Source of the DNA: Methanogenium cariaci JCM 10550
Lineage (GTDB): Archaea > Halobacteriota > Methanomicrobia > Methanomicrobiales > Methanomicrobiaceae
DNA length: 64,000 bases
Assembly: GCF_001315945.1 (NCBI RefSeq)
Contig: NZ_BBBG01000001.1
Span: 186,001-250,000 of the forward strand
Direction of reading: 5' to 3'
Below the pieces are notes generated by a model, which was not told where the DNA came from, did no database searches, and saw only the letters and a list, made by a program, of their open reading frames with translations. A program made the translations under genes and the position numbers. Every line of letters begins with the position of its first letter. Positions within the stretch are counted from its first letter, which is position 1. Shown here piece after piece: positions 42,510 to 54,232 of the stretch.

Positions 42510-43035
42510 TCACTCCTCGAGTTTTGCCGCCTCAACCGCTGCTGCAAGTTCTGCACCAACCATCATCAGCGATTCCGGGGGTAACGATGCCCTGCCCGAT
42601 GGGTATCGCACCGGCATCAATGAGTGCTTCTTTTAATTTAATTGCCCAGAGGTGTTCAAAGAGCATAATTGCAGCAGCGCTGTTATTGGGGATGGCATCG
42701 GCGAGTTCGATGAACTCTTTATAGGTGAGGCCAAAGTCGCGTTCGGCAACGGCAAGAGCACCTGCCTCGATACCTGCTTCCATGCCTTTCTCTCCAGCCG
42801 CACCGAGGCCGATGAGACCCCCCCCGACGACAGCGCCGAATCGTATTCGTTCTTCTTCGGAGAGATCGGTTGCTTCCAGTGCTGCAATATCCCCCCCGTT
42901 CTCATCCTTCCAGACAAACTGTACATCAATCAGTCTGATCAGTCCTTTTTCTCTGACTGCCTGAAGCTCTTTGAGTATCTGTCCATGAAAATCGGGGGTT
43001 TTCAAACCCGACTGCCAACAGGTGTATTGGGCCAT
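42510..43035 (-). CDS. DUF1269/DUF6325-type protein
   Basis: About 173 residues. RLIDVQFVWKDENG..ALEATDLSEEE, a glycine-rich hydrophobic hairpin (FGAVVGG-LIGLGAAG), and IPNNSAAAIMLFEHLWAIKL with LMMVGAELAAAVEAAKLEE at the end. This is the pattern of the small membrane-associated DUF1269 family. Paired with the SHOCT-like gene downstream, as often seen. Frame change near 42575. Confidence 0.65.
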
Positions 43036-43304
43036 ATGTCATTTTTCTCCTCCTGTGTGATGGGAATAATCGATATTCCCGCGAGGAAGGTGGCACTTGT
43101 GGTATTTATGCTAGTGCCCGGCTAAGATACCTGATCTTTCCCGGCGATCGGGTGTTCCGGTCTGTTTTTTATTGTCATTTTTTTCTGGTGGCGAATCATC
43201 TGATGTCATTCATGGGATGTCTCTTTCGAAGGCTCCGGGGTTTTTGTAACGATGGCTCCTGCCACTATCTATATCTTCTGCGGCGCAGATCACAGACTAT
43301 CCAC

Positions 43305-43860
43305 ATGATGGGGGGGAAAGGAGAGAGCAGAGAGGTGGACAAACCGGACCCGGAAGATATCCCGATCACCGCGATCATGCAGGAGGACTTTGTCCGTGTG
43401 CATCCGGAGACGCCGGTTGCTGATATCTATCGTTCGTTTACCCGGAAGGGTGTTTCGATATCATCGTCTGTGATGAGGCATGCCGGTTTCTGGGTATCAT
43501 CACCCGCATGGACCTTCTCTCTGCAATCACACCGGGTATGGGTGTCAGGAGCAGGCGTAAACTGGGGTGTCTGGAATGCCTGCACAAGAGTGCAGCACGC
43601 CATGCCGGGGGGGAACTGATGACCCGCAGCCATGTGACTGTCCCTGATACCGCTACCATTGCAGAGACCTGCTTGCCATGGAGAAGAACCGGCATCCGGA
43701 TTTGATTGTGATTGATGGCGATGGTGTTGCCGTGGGTCTGGTGGAGATGTGCGATATTATTGCGTTTCTCGTCCGGGAAGGGAGATCTGATCCGGACTCT
43801 TCACAGGAATCCCATCCCATACACCCGAAAATAACAGGAAGAACAGGTGTGCGAATGTGA
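43305..43860 (+). CDS. CBS-domain pair protein
   Basis: About 183 residues. First CBS: IPITAIMQEDFVRVHPETPV then FLGIITRMDLLSAI. Second: ELMTRSHVTVPDTATIAET, then DLIVIDGDGVAVGLVEMCDI. Binds adenine nucleotides and usually reports energy state. The start is uncertain (ATG 43305, ATG 43308 or GTG 43333). Frame changes near 43460, 43610 and 43672. Confidence 0.72.
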
Positions 43861-43950
43861 AAACCCCGTTTGGATGAGTGATTGGAAATGGGTTTTATTT
43901 CCTCACCACCTATCCCCCCCGGCGTCCATTCTCTTTGGTCCCTTGTGCCA

Positions 43951-44157
43951 AGGGATTGGGGGCTAAAACGGATGTATTTTCTGATCGATTTTTCTGCCGG
44001 AAAAAATACGTCTGTAATGCTTCTTATTTGCTAAAATTACGGATTATTGCAGACTATTGTGGAGTCGTCACTGGCGGATATTTTGAGAGGATGTATGGGT
44101 TGTCTGTGGTTGGGTACGGCCCACTCCGTGCCTCTGTGTGGACTCGTTTTTCCCGGG
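43951..44157 (+). repeat. Dispersed non-coding repeat, copy 2
   Basis: Second copy of the element at 8175-8384, same orientation relative to the window. It lies in a gene-free gap (43861-44290) downstream of the CBS gene. Fewer G tracts are present here, so this copy shows the underlying sequence better (for example TTGTGGAGTCGTC where copy 1 has a 7-G tract). Confidence 0.65.
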
Positions 44158-44290
44158 CAAATATGAGGTAAAATCACTGTTGTGTCGGAAAAATGCGTTT
44201 AAATTAACGATATGCCATCTTCTTCATTTTCCGTGATCTCTGTTTTTTCAGAGGATTACTTCTGGGCTGTTTTTTTGCATGTTTTTCTTT

Positions 44291-45477
44291 TCAGGGTGAT
44301 TCCCGATCCCTGATCTGTGCCCATACAAATCCCCCCCGCTTCATCAACAGAGGGGGGGTGATGATGATTGTGGCAATCACCATCACCGTCACCGCGGAGA
44401 AGAGGGCACTTCCGATGATTCCCCCCCCACGAGGGCCACCTTGGCGACGACGAGGGCGATCTCCCCCCCCGTGGTGTCATCCCCCCCAGACCGACGAGGA
44501 GTGCCTCTGCTTTTGAAAGAAAGTGGACAGAGCCGATATAGCCGCCGATGATCTTGCCTGCAACGGCGACCACAATGATGGGGATGATGTAGGGGAGAGA
44601 AATGTCTCCCCCCCGGTGAAACTGAAGAGGAGGCCGATGGATGCAAAGAAGAGCGTGACAAAAAATCCGAACCCGAAGTCCATCAGGCTGTCGAAGAGCA
44701 TGCGGTCGTGCCTGATCCTGTCTCCGAGGATGAGGCCTGCGATGAACGCACCGATGGAATAGTGGAGTCCTGCCATGTGAGAGAGCCAGGCACTGGCAAG
44801 GGCGAGGATGAGGGCCACCGAGTAGACCATCTCGTGTGTCTCGGTTTTTCGTGCCCGGTCGAATATAACACGCAGCACTGGGGGGGTGCGATGAGGACGA
44901 AGAGCACCAGAAACCCGATGGCGATGAGGATTCCTGCAGACAGGGAATCCCCTGCAAGGGTGGTGCCCTGCATTGCAACCGCAGAGAGAATGCCTAAAAG
45001 AAAGATGCCGATGATGTCGTCCAGAACAGCGGCGCTCACGATGGCGGTTCCGATGACCGTGTTTAACTGTTTGTAATCGACAAGCATCCGGACCGAGACA
45101 CCGATGGAGGTGATGGAGAGGGCAATGGCAAGAAAGAGTGCCTCAGCCTGTGAGAAATTCAAAAGATATCCCAACAGTATCCCGCTCCCGAAAGGGACGA
45201 GAACGCCCGCAACGGCTGTGGTGACCGCGACATTTCGCCGCTCCAGAAACGACTTCAGGTTCATCTCCGCACCACTGACAAAGAGGAGGACAATGATACC
45301 GATATCGGCAAAGACCTCAAGCGTCTCATTCGTCGTCACCCATCCCAGAAGTGAGGGCCCGAGGAGAATCCCTGCAGCAATCTCGCCGATGAGTGCGGGG
45401 TAGCCCAAACGCTCCACCAGCTCACCAAAGAGCTTGGCACCGATAAGGAGGAGAAGAATCTGCAGGATGACGTCCAT
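44291..45477 (-). CDS. CPA2-family cation/proton antiporter
   Basis: About 390 residues, 12-13 membrane segments and no regulatory TrkA domain. MDVILQILLLLIGAKLFGEL, YPALIGEIAAGILLGPSLLG, AIALSITSIGVSVRML and SAAVLDDIIGIFLLG (the Asp-Asp site) are typical of Kef/NapA-type exchangers. GMTPRGEIALVVA and MKRGFVWAQIRDRESP close it. Frame changes near 44335, 44430, 44490, 44605 and 44885. Likely Na+/H+ or K+/H+ exchange. Confidence 0.85.
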
Positions 45478-45566
45478 TCAGGAGACTATCCAACCTATGG
45501 GATAAAAAAATGCTTGGGCACGGAGTATGCAAAATTGTACGGGTGTCGTGTTAGGGAAATGTTTCC

Positions 45567-46377
45567 TCACCCCAGCCCCACATCCAGGATCATCATCACC
45601 ACAAACCCGATCATCGCCCCGGCGGTTGCCGCATCGGCATTGCCGTTGTGCTGGGATTCAGGAATCACTTCTTCGATGACCACAAAGATCATCGCTCCGG
45701 CGGCAAAGGCAAGGGCATAGGGCAGGATGGGTGTGGCAATGATGACCGCCGCTGCTCCGATGACGGCTGCCACCGGTTCGACCAGACCGGAGAGCTGCCC
45801 GTACCAGAAACTCCGGCGGGCCGAAAACCCCTCCCGGCGCAGTGGCATCGAGATGGCCATCTTCCGGGAAGTTCTGGATGCCAATGCCGATCGCAAGAGC
45901 GACGGCGGCGGCCATGGCTTCTGTCGATCCCACGGCAAGAGCGCCGAATGCCACGCCCACGGCGAGTCCCTCGGGGATGTTGTGCATCGTTATCGCAATG
46001 AGGAGGAGTGTGCTCCGGGGCCATGATGTTGGAATACCCTCCGCCTCTTTTCTGGAATATCCTATATGGAGGTGTGGGAGGACCCGGTCGATGGAACCGA
46101 GTGCGATGCCTCCCAGAATGAACCCGACAGCGGCGGGGAACCATGCGGGAATGATCCGTCCCGCTGAGAGTTCTATTGCCGGCAGCAGAAGCGACCAGAA
46201 ACTGGCGGCGATCATCACGCCTGCAGCAAACCCGAGCATCACATCGAGAAACTTCTGGTTCACCTCCCGTGTCAGAAATACGGTTGCAGCTCCGAACGCC
46301 GTCATTCCCCAGGTAAAGATTCCTGCGAGGAGTGCCTGTGTCACCGGTGTCAGCGTCAGAAAATAGTCCCACATCAT
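45567..46377 (-). CDS. ZIP-family metal transporter (GufA/ZupT-like)
   Basis: About 268 residues, eight hydrophobic segments. AITMHNIPEGLAVGVAFGAL and GIGIQNFPEG-MAISMPLR are the two metal-binding helices of the ZIP family. An N-terminal helix pair starts LLAGIFTWGMTAFGAATVFL. Imports or exports Zn, Mn or Fe. Frame change near 45862. Next to a ferritin-like gene, which suggests iron handling. Confidence 0.87.
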
Positions 46378-46529
46378 GGAACACCTGGTGCATTTGGTTT
46401 CTGATTTTTGAAGAGAATTTCGATCACAAATGGAATATCTAAAGGAGAAACAGGAATTGCGTACATTCGGATCGTTTCAGAGTTTAGGTCGTGGTTCATA
46501 AAAATGGGATGATTGTGCCAAGTCTTTTT

Positions 46530-47087
46530 TTACCGCAGGAACTTGGAGACGAACGGTGACGTCTCTCCCCGCCTGAGGAAATGTCCGGAAGGTCCATGGC
46601 CGAGGAACTCCGAGAACCATGATTCGTGCTCGATCTCCTCGTGGAGAATAGAGAGTGCAAGGTCATAGGTCCGGTGGTCCTTTCCTGCTGTCAGGTTGCA
46701 GATATGAGTATACTGTCGGACTGCACACTGCTCCGCCTGGAGGAGAACCTCTATCATTGCGGTGACGTCGGTCGGATCCTCGGGGAGGGATGCCGGCGGA
46801 CAGCCGGAGATGTTATGGAACACCATCATGTCTGCCGGAAGCTCCCCCCCTCCCAGTTCATATATCCGGGGGGGAATCAGTGCCTCGAAATGATTCCGGT
46901 CCTCGATACGTGCGGTCTCGGCGATCTCCTTGACGCCCTCTCCTTCAAGACCAATAAGATTGACCCGGAGAATCGTGTAGTAGTAAAACGTCGTAAGCTC
47001 TGCTGCCGCATTTCGTACCAGCAGATCGACAAGGTGATCGACATCGACACCGGCATCCTCCACCATTTTTCGTGTAACTGTTGCCAT
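46530..47087 (-). CDS. Ferritin-like Dps-type protein
   Basis: 185 residues, a four-helix bundle: LVRNAAAELTTFYYYTILRV (first Glu), ETARIEDRNHFEALIPRIYE (E..H), LLQAEQCAVRQYTHICNLT and LHEEIEHESWFSEFLG (E..E-H). The iron ligands for a di-iron centre are present. This matches archaeal Dps-like ferritins that protect DNA and take up iron in oxidative stress. It sits beside the ZIP transporter. Confidence 0.85.
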   Translation of the reverse strand: MATVTRKMVEDAGVDVDHLVDLLVRNAAAELTTFYYYTILRVNLIGLEGEGVKEIAETARIEDRNHFEALIPPRIYELGGGELPADMMVFHNISGCPPASLPEDPTDVTAMIEVLLQAEQCAVRQYTHICNLTAGKDHRTYDLALSILHEEIEHESWFSEFLGHGPSGHFLRRGETSPFVSKFLR

Positions 47088-47150
47088 TACTGTTTCACCC
47101 CCATGAAACGATGGATAATATCCCTCCGGATTGAAAATGGTATGGGATCC

Positions 47151-49360
47151 TCAGGGAGAGTCTTCGGTAAAATACCGCCATCTTCCGGCCGGCACTACCA
47201 GTTCAAAGTGTGCCCCCCTCTCCCGGTGTTCCTGTTTCCCGGATGGTGATCCCGGTCAGGTCAAGAATGTCCCGGACCAGATAGAGACCGTGTCCGGACC
47301 TCCGGTTGTAGGTTGGTTGCAGTATCGCCTCCTTCTTTTCGTCGGGCACGCCTGTTCCGTCATCCTCGATTGCGATGCAGAGCTCACCTCCCGGTTTCTC
47401 ACGGGTTATGACCGTGATCTTCGTCAGACCTTTGGCATGGACGAGGGCGTTTCGGATGATATTGGAGATGGCAAGTGTCAGCAGCTGGTCGGCATAGATT
47501 TCCACCGGGGGGGAGATATCCATTTCTGTTTGGATCTCTACTGGCACATTCATCTGGCTGAGACTGTCCTCGGTGACCTGCCTGACTCCCTGCCATTTCG
47601 GGGGTGATGTCCCGAGTTCCTGATATTCCGCGGTGAATTCTACCTCCCGTTCAATGCGTGTGATCGCCTCTTCCACATGGGTGAGAGTGGGGGGATACCC
47701 TTGCGGGACACTCGGCTTCATGGAGTTCAAGGTAGCCTTTCGCGGTCGTGATGTCGTTCAGGATGTCATGCCGGGTGATCCGTGAGAGGAGGCTGAGTTT
47801 GTGGTTGGCGAGCCTGAGTGCATCCTCTGCCCGTCGGCGCACCGTGATATCCTCGACAATTCCCATAATACCGGTCACGTCACCATCGGTATCAAGCGGT
47901 GCCATTCGGCATCTCAGGCAGGAATCGGTTCCCCCCCATTTGCTTACATGCCGATGTTCGCTTTCTACGGTCCGTTTCTCCCGGATTGCTGTTTGGATAT
48001 CATGGCTGATCCCGGATTCACAAAGACGGGGGAAGGTGAGCAGATTGATCTGTGCTGTTGCCTCTTTGGAAGGTGACCCAAGGATCTCAAGGATCTGATG
48101 GTTGACATAGCTGATCCGTCCGGAGGTATCCGCCTGAATAATACCGATGGGGGCATTTTCGACCAGAGTACGGAATCGTGCCTCATTTTCCCGAAGTACT
48201 TCTTCCATCTGCCTTCGATCAGTAGTATTCCTGATCACTGCGACGATACTTTCATCCCCATCCCGGAGATTCAGCGTTGCTTCAAACCAGTGCTGTTCAC
48301 CCTCAAACTCAAGGAAATATTCGCCCAGTTGGGTTTTTCCGGTCTTTCGCAGGATATCTGCTGCGACGCGGTAGTGCTCATAAATAGGGAGGGCCAGAAC
48401 ATCCCCCCCGATGTGTTTGCCCAGAAAATTCTCAGGCAGGGCGTAGATTTTTCCTTTATTGTGGTGTACGCCGGTAAACCGGTCTTCCCCCCCATCGATG
48501 ATGAGGATAGTCTCGCTCATGGAATTCAGGAGGGTACGGTAGTTCTCCTCCTTTTCCCTGAGCGCCTCCTCCATATTTTTCCGTTCGCTGATGTCGATGA
48601 CCGATATCAGCCCCCGCCAGTCTGCCCTGATATTCTGTTGTACTCCCCCCCATGAGGTGAACCCAGACTCTCTCTCCGGTTTTTGTGAGAATTTTGAATT
48701 CATAAGTCTTGGGGGGGCATCCCTTCCCGATTCTCTTAGCCGTCCCCATTCTTTCACAACGTCCCGGAACTCCGGTGCAACGAATCCCCAGAATTTCATT
48801 GCGCAGATCTCTTCTGCTGAATAGCCGCACATCCTCTCCGCTGCCGGGTTTGCATAAATCCACTGGTCGTCCTGGTAGAGGAGAATGGCCGTCGAGGTGG
48901 AATTTGCCAGATTCCTGAATTTTGCCTCGCTTTCCTCAAGGCGCTGATTCTGTTCCTCTAAGGTTGTGTTGGCCCTTCTCTTCTCCACCGCATGGATAAT
49001 CTTGGACTTCAATTCGGCAAACTGGGACATTGGGTCGCCTCCCTTCTGGAGGTAGAAATCGGCCCCCCCACGGTTGAGCGCCTCAATGACGACCTCTTCC
49101 CGGCCTTTGCCGGTGAAGATAATAAATGGTATTGAAATTCCCTGCTTTCTGATCGAAGAGAGCAGTGCAAGGCCGTTCATCCCCCCCGGCATCTGGTAAT
49201 CCGAGACAATGGCATCAAAAGAGTTGGATGCAAGTAATTCCAAAGCTTGGTCTCCAGATTGTGCGGTTTCGATAAAGAAGTCTTCCTCGCGTTGCAGGTA
49301 TATCGTTGCGATATCAAGCAGGACCGGTTCGTCATCTACCAGAAGAATCCGGATGGCCAT
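47151..49360 (-). CDS. Receiver-PAS-PAS-PAS histidine kinase
   Basis: About 735 residues. The N-terminal receiver domain has ILLVDDEPVLLDIA, IVSDYQMPG (phospho-Asp) and FIIFTGKG. Three PAS domains follow (SEAKFRNLANSTSTAILLYQ, EENYRTLLNSMSETILIIDG, NEARFRTLVENAPIGIIQAD). The His box reads LLSRITRHDILNDITTAKGY. The ATPase part has NIIRNALVHAKG, AIEDDGTGVP and SGHGLYLVRDIL. End FTEDSP at 47151. Cytoplasmic, no membrane segment. A receiver before the sensor domains means it takes phosphate from another kinase or acts in a relay. Frame changes near 48650 and 47700. Confidence 0.88.
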
Positions 49361-49688
49361 ATGTGGACATTGGAGACTGTAGATTATAGAGCTGCCGCTT
49401 TATCTTTTGCTTCGAAGCTTTATATGTGCAAAAAGAAAATAGAGCCATTGGTGAGGTTTTTTCCGTAGTCATTGCTGCCGGTCATGTGCTTTTCTTTGGA
49501 ATGGTTAGTGTTTTCAGTGGTGATTTTTGTTCAGCATTCCCCCCCGGCACCGGTCGCGGCATCTGATAAGATTTGTCAATAGAGATACGCATCCCCCCCT
49601 GCAATGGCAGCTGCTTTTGCGGGAGATGCGAATGTCCCCCCCCTTCCAAAAGGGTTATTGCTCTTCCCCCCCTGCCCAACACCGGAAC

Positions 49689-50411
49689 ATGAAGGTTTTG
49701 ACCACCCGTGGTGCGGCCGCCGTCGTCTGCATCCTGATCGTGGTGTTAAGCACCGGCTGTACCACCGACCAGCAACAGGCTCCTGCCCAATCTGACGGAA
49801 CTCCGGACGAGTCATCCTATGCAACCGTTCTGGATGCGGGAACACTTGGTGCACGACTTGACGAATATCCGGTAGCAACCCTCTCGGCAGCAGAGGAATC
49901 AGATCTCCTCTACATGCAGGAAGAAGAGAAACTTGCCCGTGATGTGTATGGTGTCTTCTCTGATACCTGGAACATGCAGGTTTTCAAAAATATCGGGAAG
50001 GCGGAACAGACACATATGGACAGTGTGACCGTTCTCATCAAACGCTACGGACTGGAGAATCCGTCTGCATCAGCCACCACAGGGGGGGTGTTTGCCTATC
50101 CCGAACTGCAGGAGCTCTACGATGATCTGGTGAAAAGAGGTGCCCGGTCTCCTGAAGACGCCCTTCGTGCCGCCATTCTGGTTGAAGAGACTGATATTGT
50201 GGATCTCCGGGATGCGATGAGCCGGACAGAAAACGGGGGGGACATCCGCTATGTCTATGATAATCTGATACGGGGGGGGTCGGAGAATCACCTGCGTGCC
50301 TTTGTACGGAACCTCGAACAGCAGGGTGAATCGTATGCACCGGTGGTGCTGACACAGGCCGATTATGACAGGATTGTTTCCGGCTCTGTCCGGCCGGGAG
50401 GTTTTACCTGA
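49689..50411 (+). CDS. DUF2202-type ferritin-like lipoprotein
   Basis: 240 residues. Signal and lipobox VVCILIVVLSTGC (residues 12-24). The mature domain LLYMQEEEKLARDVYGVFSD and FKNIGKAEQTHMDSV, with RAAILVEETDIVDLRDAM and HLRAFVRNLEQQG, is the DUF2202 four-helix fold; E-E-K-x-A-R-D and E-x2-H are the expected metal ligands. Surface-anchored; role unknown. One open frame. Confidence 0.85.
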   Translation: MKVLTTRGAAAVVCILIVVLSTGCTTDQQQAPAQSDGTPDESSYATVLDAGTLGARLDEYPVATLSAAEESDLLYMQEEEKLARDVYGVFSDTWNMQVFKNIGKAEQTHMDSVTVLIKRYGLENPSASATTGGVFAYPELQELYDDLVKRGARSPEDALRAAILVEETDIVDLRDAMSRTENGGDIRYVYDNLIRGGSENHLRAFVRNLEQQGESYAPVVLTQADYDRIVSGSVRPGGFT

Positions 50412-50436
50412 CCCGGCCCCCCCCGGACGCCGGTGT

Positions 50437-50655
50437 TTACTCGTCCCCCCCGGCAAACTCCTGCACCCGGCCGACCTGTCCGTCGGCGAGCCGCACCTTG
50501 ATACCATGCGGGTGAAATGAGGAATTGGTGAGAATATCTTTTACTATGCCGTCTGTCAGTTTCCCGGTTCTCTGATCTTTTTTCAGGACAATCCTGACGT
50601 TATCCCCCGGGGGGGAGATATTCCGCCTCTGCCTGCCGTCACCTTTCTTCTCCAT
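50437..50655 (-). CDS. YwbE-family small protein
   Basis: About 71 residues. ISPGDNVRIVLKKDQRTGKL, GIVKDILTNSSFHPHGIKVR and LADGQVGRVQEF match the YwbE/DUF2196 family, found in bacteria and archaea and probably RNA- or nucleic-acid-binding (KOW-like barrel). Convergent with the DUF2202 gene, 25 bases between stops. Confidence 0.85.
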   Translation of the reverse strand: MEKKGDGRQRRNISPPGDNVRIVLKKDQRTGKLTDGIVKDILTNSSFHPHGIKVRLADGQVGRVQEFAGGDE

Positions 50656-51239
50656 CTTTCGGTCTCCTCGTGTGATATCGTAAAAATCTGTATCTGTTCT
50701 GTTTGCGGTAACAGGGGGGGAAAAGAGTGCGGAAGGTATCCGGATGCACAGACCGGCAGAGACAGCGCCGGACAGAGGATCCTATCGCCGGAGAGCCCAT
50801 CTGGTGCATGGTGGCACACAACCGGATGGGAAAGACGACCCCGTTTACCCTACCTGCCGTGCGCCATCCTCCTCAGGGGGTCTGCAAGGCAAAGTATTAA
50901 TTATGATACTGTTGATTTAGGTGTGTTGGCTTCTCTGTCTGTCCGGGGGGGATGACAGGGAAGCCTCACTATTCCTGTCCGTATTGTTTCCTGTCATTTC
51001 TTCGGCGATGTCGGCTTTTTCCGGAGTATCTCTCTCGCCCGTCAGACATGTAATCTACCGGTGCAGGCTCCCCCCCGGCATGAGGCATAAAATGTTCTCA
51101 GTATCTGTTTTTTCCCGGTTTGCCGTCGAAATGCTCAGAATCTGATTGCCGGTGGATGATGCCGGTGGTTTTGCCGTTTTGTTCTGTTCAGTCCGGGTTT
51201 TTCGGCAGATCAAATATTAATACTATACCCTCCCTAGCA
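50656..51239. other. Intergenic stretch with no supported gene
   Basis: Low coding signal on both strands. 50895-50925 (AAGTATTAATTATGATACTG) and 51212-51235 (CAAATATTAATACTATACCC) are AT-rich. The second is a good TATA region for the response regulator, whose mRNA may be leaderless. Nothing else is recognisable. Confidence 0.4.
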
Positions 51240-51871
51240 ATGGTGATGAAGTGTGAGAGCTATCAGAGTTCTCTGACCAATGCGAAGATACTAATTGTAG
51301 AGGATGAGGTCATCATCGCAATGGCTCTGGAAGACTCTGTTCATGGCTTCGGGTACCTGGTGGCAGGAAGGGCAACGACGGGACAGCGGGCAATTGATCT
51401 TGCCATGGAGACCCAACCTGACCTGGCCCTCATTGACATCCGTCTGGATGGTGAGATGGATGGCATTGAAGCGGCGGAGAGGATATACCGGCGCCTGAAG
51501 ATCCCGGTGATATTTCTCACTGCCTACTCGGATGAGGAGACGCTCTCGCGTGCGATACGGACGAACCCATATGGCTACCTGATAAAACCGATCCGGCCGC
51601 GGGAACTCTATACCACGATTGAGACATCCATCTATAAACACCGGCGTTCGTGGCGGAGGAGGCTCGTGTCGCCTGCCTCTCTGCGGTGACCAACAAACTG
51701 GAAAATCCGGTGGAGCAGGTCAGGGCCAGCCTGAAAGGTCTCACCTCCGGCATACAGAAAGGTATCATGGATCTGGACGATGTGGAGGTCATCCTGCAGG
51801 CACATGTGGATGAACTCGAACGGGTCAGGGCAGATCTTCGCGAACTTAATGATACGATGTTCCGGGCCTGA
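51240..51871 (+). CDS. Single-receiver response regulator with helical tail
   Basis: About 210 residues. Receiver domain: AKILIVEDEVIIAMALEDSV, PDLALIDIRLDGEMDG (phospho-Asp), VIFLTAYSDEETLSRA and GYLIKPIRPRELYTTIE. After a frame change near 51650 a helical tail follows (KLENPVEQVRASLKGLTSGI, EVILQAHVDELERVRADLRE), likely a coiled coil. No DNA-binding domain. The start is ATG 51240 or 51246. Confidence 0.78.
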
Positions 51872-51945
51872 GCACTCCTCTTTTTTGCATGCCGGTATCA
51901 CTATTTTTTTGAAGAGTTGCGGGGGGGAACGCTACAGGATATACA

Positions 51946-52836
51946 ATGACAGGCAGAACAGAGATACCCGCACATGAGGTTCTGGTGTACGAACCTGCAT
52001 ATCCACTGAACCTGGATGCCACCCTCTCCTGCGGCCAGCTCTTCAGATGGAAAAAAAGGGGGAGATACCTGGCAGGGAGTGGTGGATGGCAGGGTCATCA
52101 GCCTTTGTCAGGACGGGGTGAGGCTCTCCTTTACCGGCTGTTCGGAAGCATTTCTCATCTCATATCTGCACCTCGACTGCGCCTGTGATGCCATCGTCTC
52201 CGGGTTCTGCGGTGACCCCCCCATATCACCGATGCCGTACGCCGCATCGGTGGTCTGCGCATCGTCCGGCAGGATCCATGGGAGTGTCTTATCTCGTATA
52301 TATGTGCCCAGAATGCGAACATCCCGTTCATCACCCGGATGATCGAGAACCTGTGCCACGCCGCAGGGAGACCGATCAAAGCACCGGACAACACGATCCG
52401 GTATGCCTTTCCCACACCAGAGGCCCTTGCCACCCTTTCTCTCGAAGAGATACGCGGATGTTCCCTTGGATACCGGGCACCCTATATTCACAAAACCACC
52501 GCTGCCATCGCTGCAGACCCCCCCGGATGGGCCGAACGCATCCGAAAGCTGCCCTTTGAAGAGGCACGCCGGGCGCTGCAGGCCTATCCCGGCATCGGCC
52601 CGAAGGTGGCGGACTGTGTGCTGCTCTTTGGCTTCCAGAAGTACGAGTCCTTTCCGGTGGATGTCTGGATACGGATGATCATGCACCGTCTCTACGGCAT
52701 CGGCAATCCGGAAAAATCCCTCACGCCTGCGGAATACGAGCGTATCCGCCGGTTTGCACAGGAGCATTTCGGGCCTTACGCAGGCTACGCACAGGAGTAT
52801 CTCTTTGCTGTCCGCGAATCCTATGCCGACGAATAA
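51946..52836 (+). CDS. ogg: 8-oxoguanine DNA glycosylase (Ogg1-like)
   Basis: Removes oxidised guanine. About 295 residues. N-terminal LNLDATLSCGQLFRWKK is the Ogg1 signature. SYICAQNANIPFITRMIENL starts the helical domain, and the helix-hairpin-helix reads ALQAYPGIGPKVADCVLLFG with the catalytic lysine. FPVDVWIRMIMHRLY carries the catalytic Asp. Frame changes near 52050, 52105, 52210 and 52335. Fits with the other repair genes (nfo, Nre, lig) of the window. Confidence 0.88.
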
Positions 52837-52862
52837 TGCTGAAACGAAATCAAAAAAAGGTA

Positions 52863-54110
52863 TTATGTGCCTGTTGTCCAGGAGTGCATGTAGGTATTTT
52901 GTTCCTCTGAGAGTGTGTCGATGGTGACACCGAGGGATGCCAGTTTGAGGTGCGCGACCGTTGTATCAATCTCATGGGGCACTTCATAGACGCCGCCCTT
53001 CAGGTCACCGCCGTTTTTATACATATACTCCGTGCAGAGTGCCTGTAGGGCAAAGGAGAGATCCATCACTTCCACCGGATGGCCCATGCCCTTCGTAGTG
53101 GCGAGGTTGACAAGTCGCCCTTCTGCGAGCACGCTGATGCGGTTGCCGTTCACAAGATACGTGTCAATGCTGTCCCGCGTCTCTTTTGCCTCTGCATGTT
53201 CTTCCAGCCACGGGATTTCAATCTCCACGTTGAAGTGCCCGGCGTTGGCAAGAATTGCGCCGTTTCGCATCAGCGGGAAGTGCTCACCCGTGATGATGGA
53301 GGTGTTGCCGGTCGTGGTCACAAAGATTTCACCGATGGCCGCCGCCTCTTTCATGGTCATCACGTGGTAGCCGTCCATGTGTGCTTCAAGAGCACGCCGG
53401 GGGGGATCCACTTCGGTGACAATGACCTTTGCACCGAGGCCGTGTGCCATTCGTGCCAGTCCGCGGCCGCAGTAGCCGTATCCTGCCACCACAAACCACT
53501 TGCCGCCGATGAGGGTGTTCGTGGTGATCATGATGGAGGAGAGCGCGCTCTCGCCGGTGCCGTGGATATTGTCAAAGGAGCGTTTCATCGGGGTGTCGTT
53601 CACCGCGATGACCGGGAACTCAAGGCCCCCCCGTCGTCTGCCATCGCCCGCAGGCGCTGGATACCGGTGGTCGTCTCCTCGCACCCGCCGATGATCGTAT
53701 CGAGCAGATCCCGGCGAAGTGTGTGTATGCGGTGGATGAGGTCCATACCGTCATCGATGGTGATATTAGGGGGGGATGCATCAAGGACCTGGTCCATTGC
53801 GGCATAATACTCGTCCACACTGCAGGCACGGGTAGCATAGCAGTGCACACCGGGCACCCGTCCAAGAGCACGGGCCACATCGTCCTGTGTTGAGAGGGGG
53901 GTTGCAGCCGGTGATATGCACCTCTGCCCCCCCGCCCGCGGCCATTGTTTCGACAAGGACCGCGGTCTTTGCCTCTACGTGGAGGGCCATACCAACGGTG
54001 GCCCCCCCGGCAAGCGGCTGTTCTTTTTCAAACCGCTTGCGAATCTCTGCAAGCACCGGCATATACTGCCGGGCCCAGCCCATCTTCAGTTCTCCTGAGT
54101 CCATGGTCAT
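52863..54110 (-). CDS. ahcY: S-adenosylhomocysteine / S-inosylhomocysteine hydrolase
   Basis: Clears S-adenosylhomocysteine left by methylations; in methanogens tested, the enzyme prefers the deaminated S-inosylhomocysteine. About 412 residues. [69 protein letters not shown] (NAD site), [15 protein letters not shown] and [18 protein letters not shown]. The C-terminal KxxxY found in bacterial forms is shortened, as in archaea. Frame changes near 53630, 53770 and 53895. Confidence 0.92.
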
Positions 54111-54232
54111 TTCACTGTCCTGATTAGCGTATGTTACAGCGGTTTAAGGGACTTTTTATTATCACGAATTCAGACACTTCGGCAGACTGATACACAATAA
54201 TCATATGCCCCCCCTGCCCACCATCTACTACG

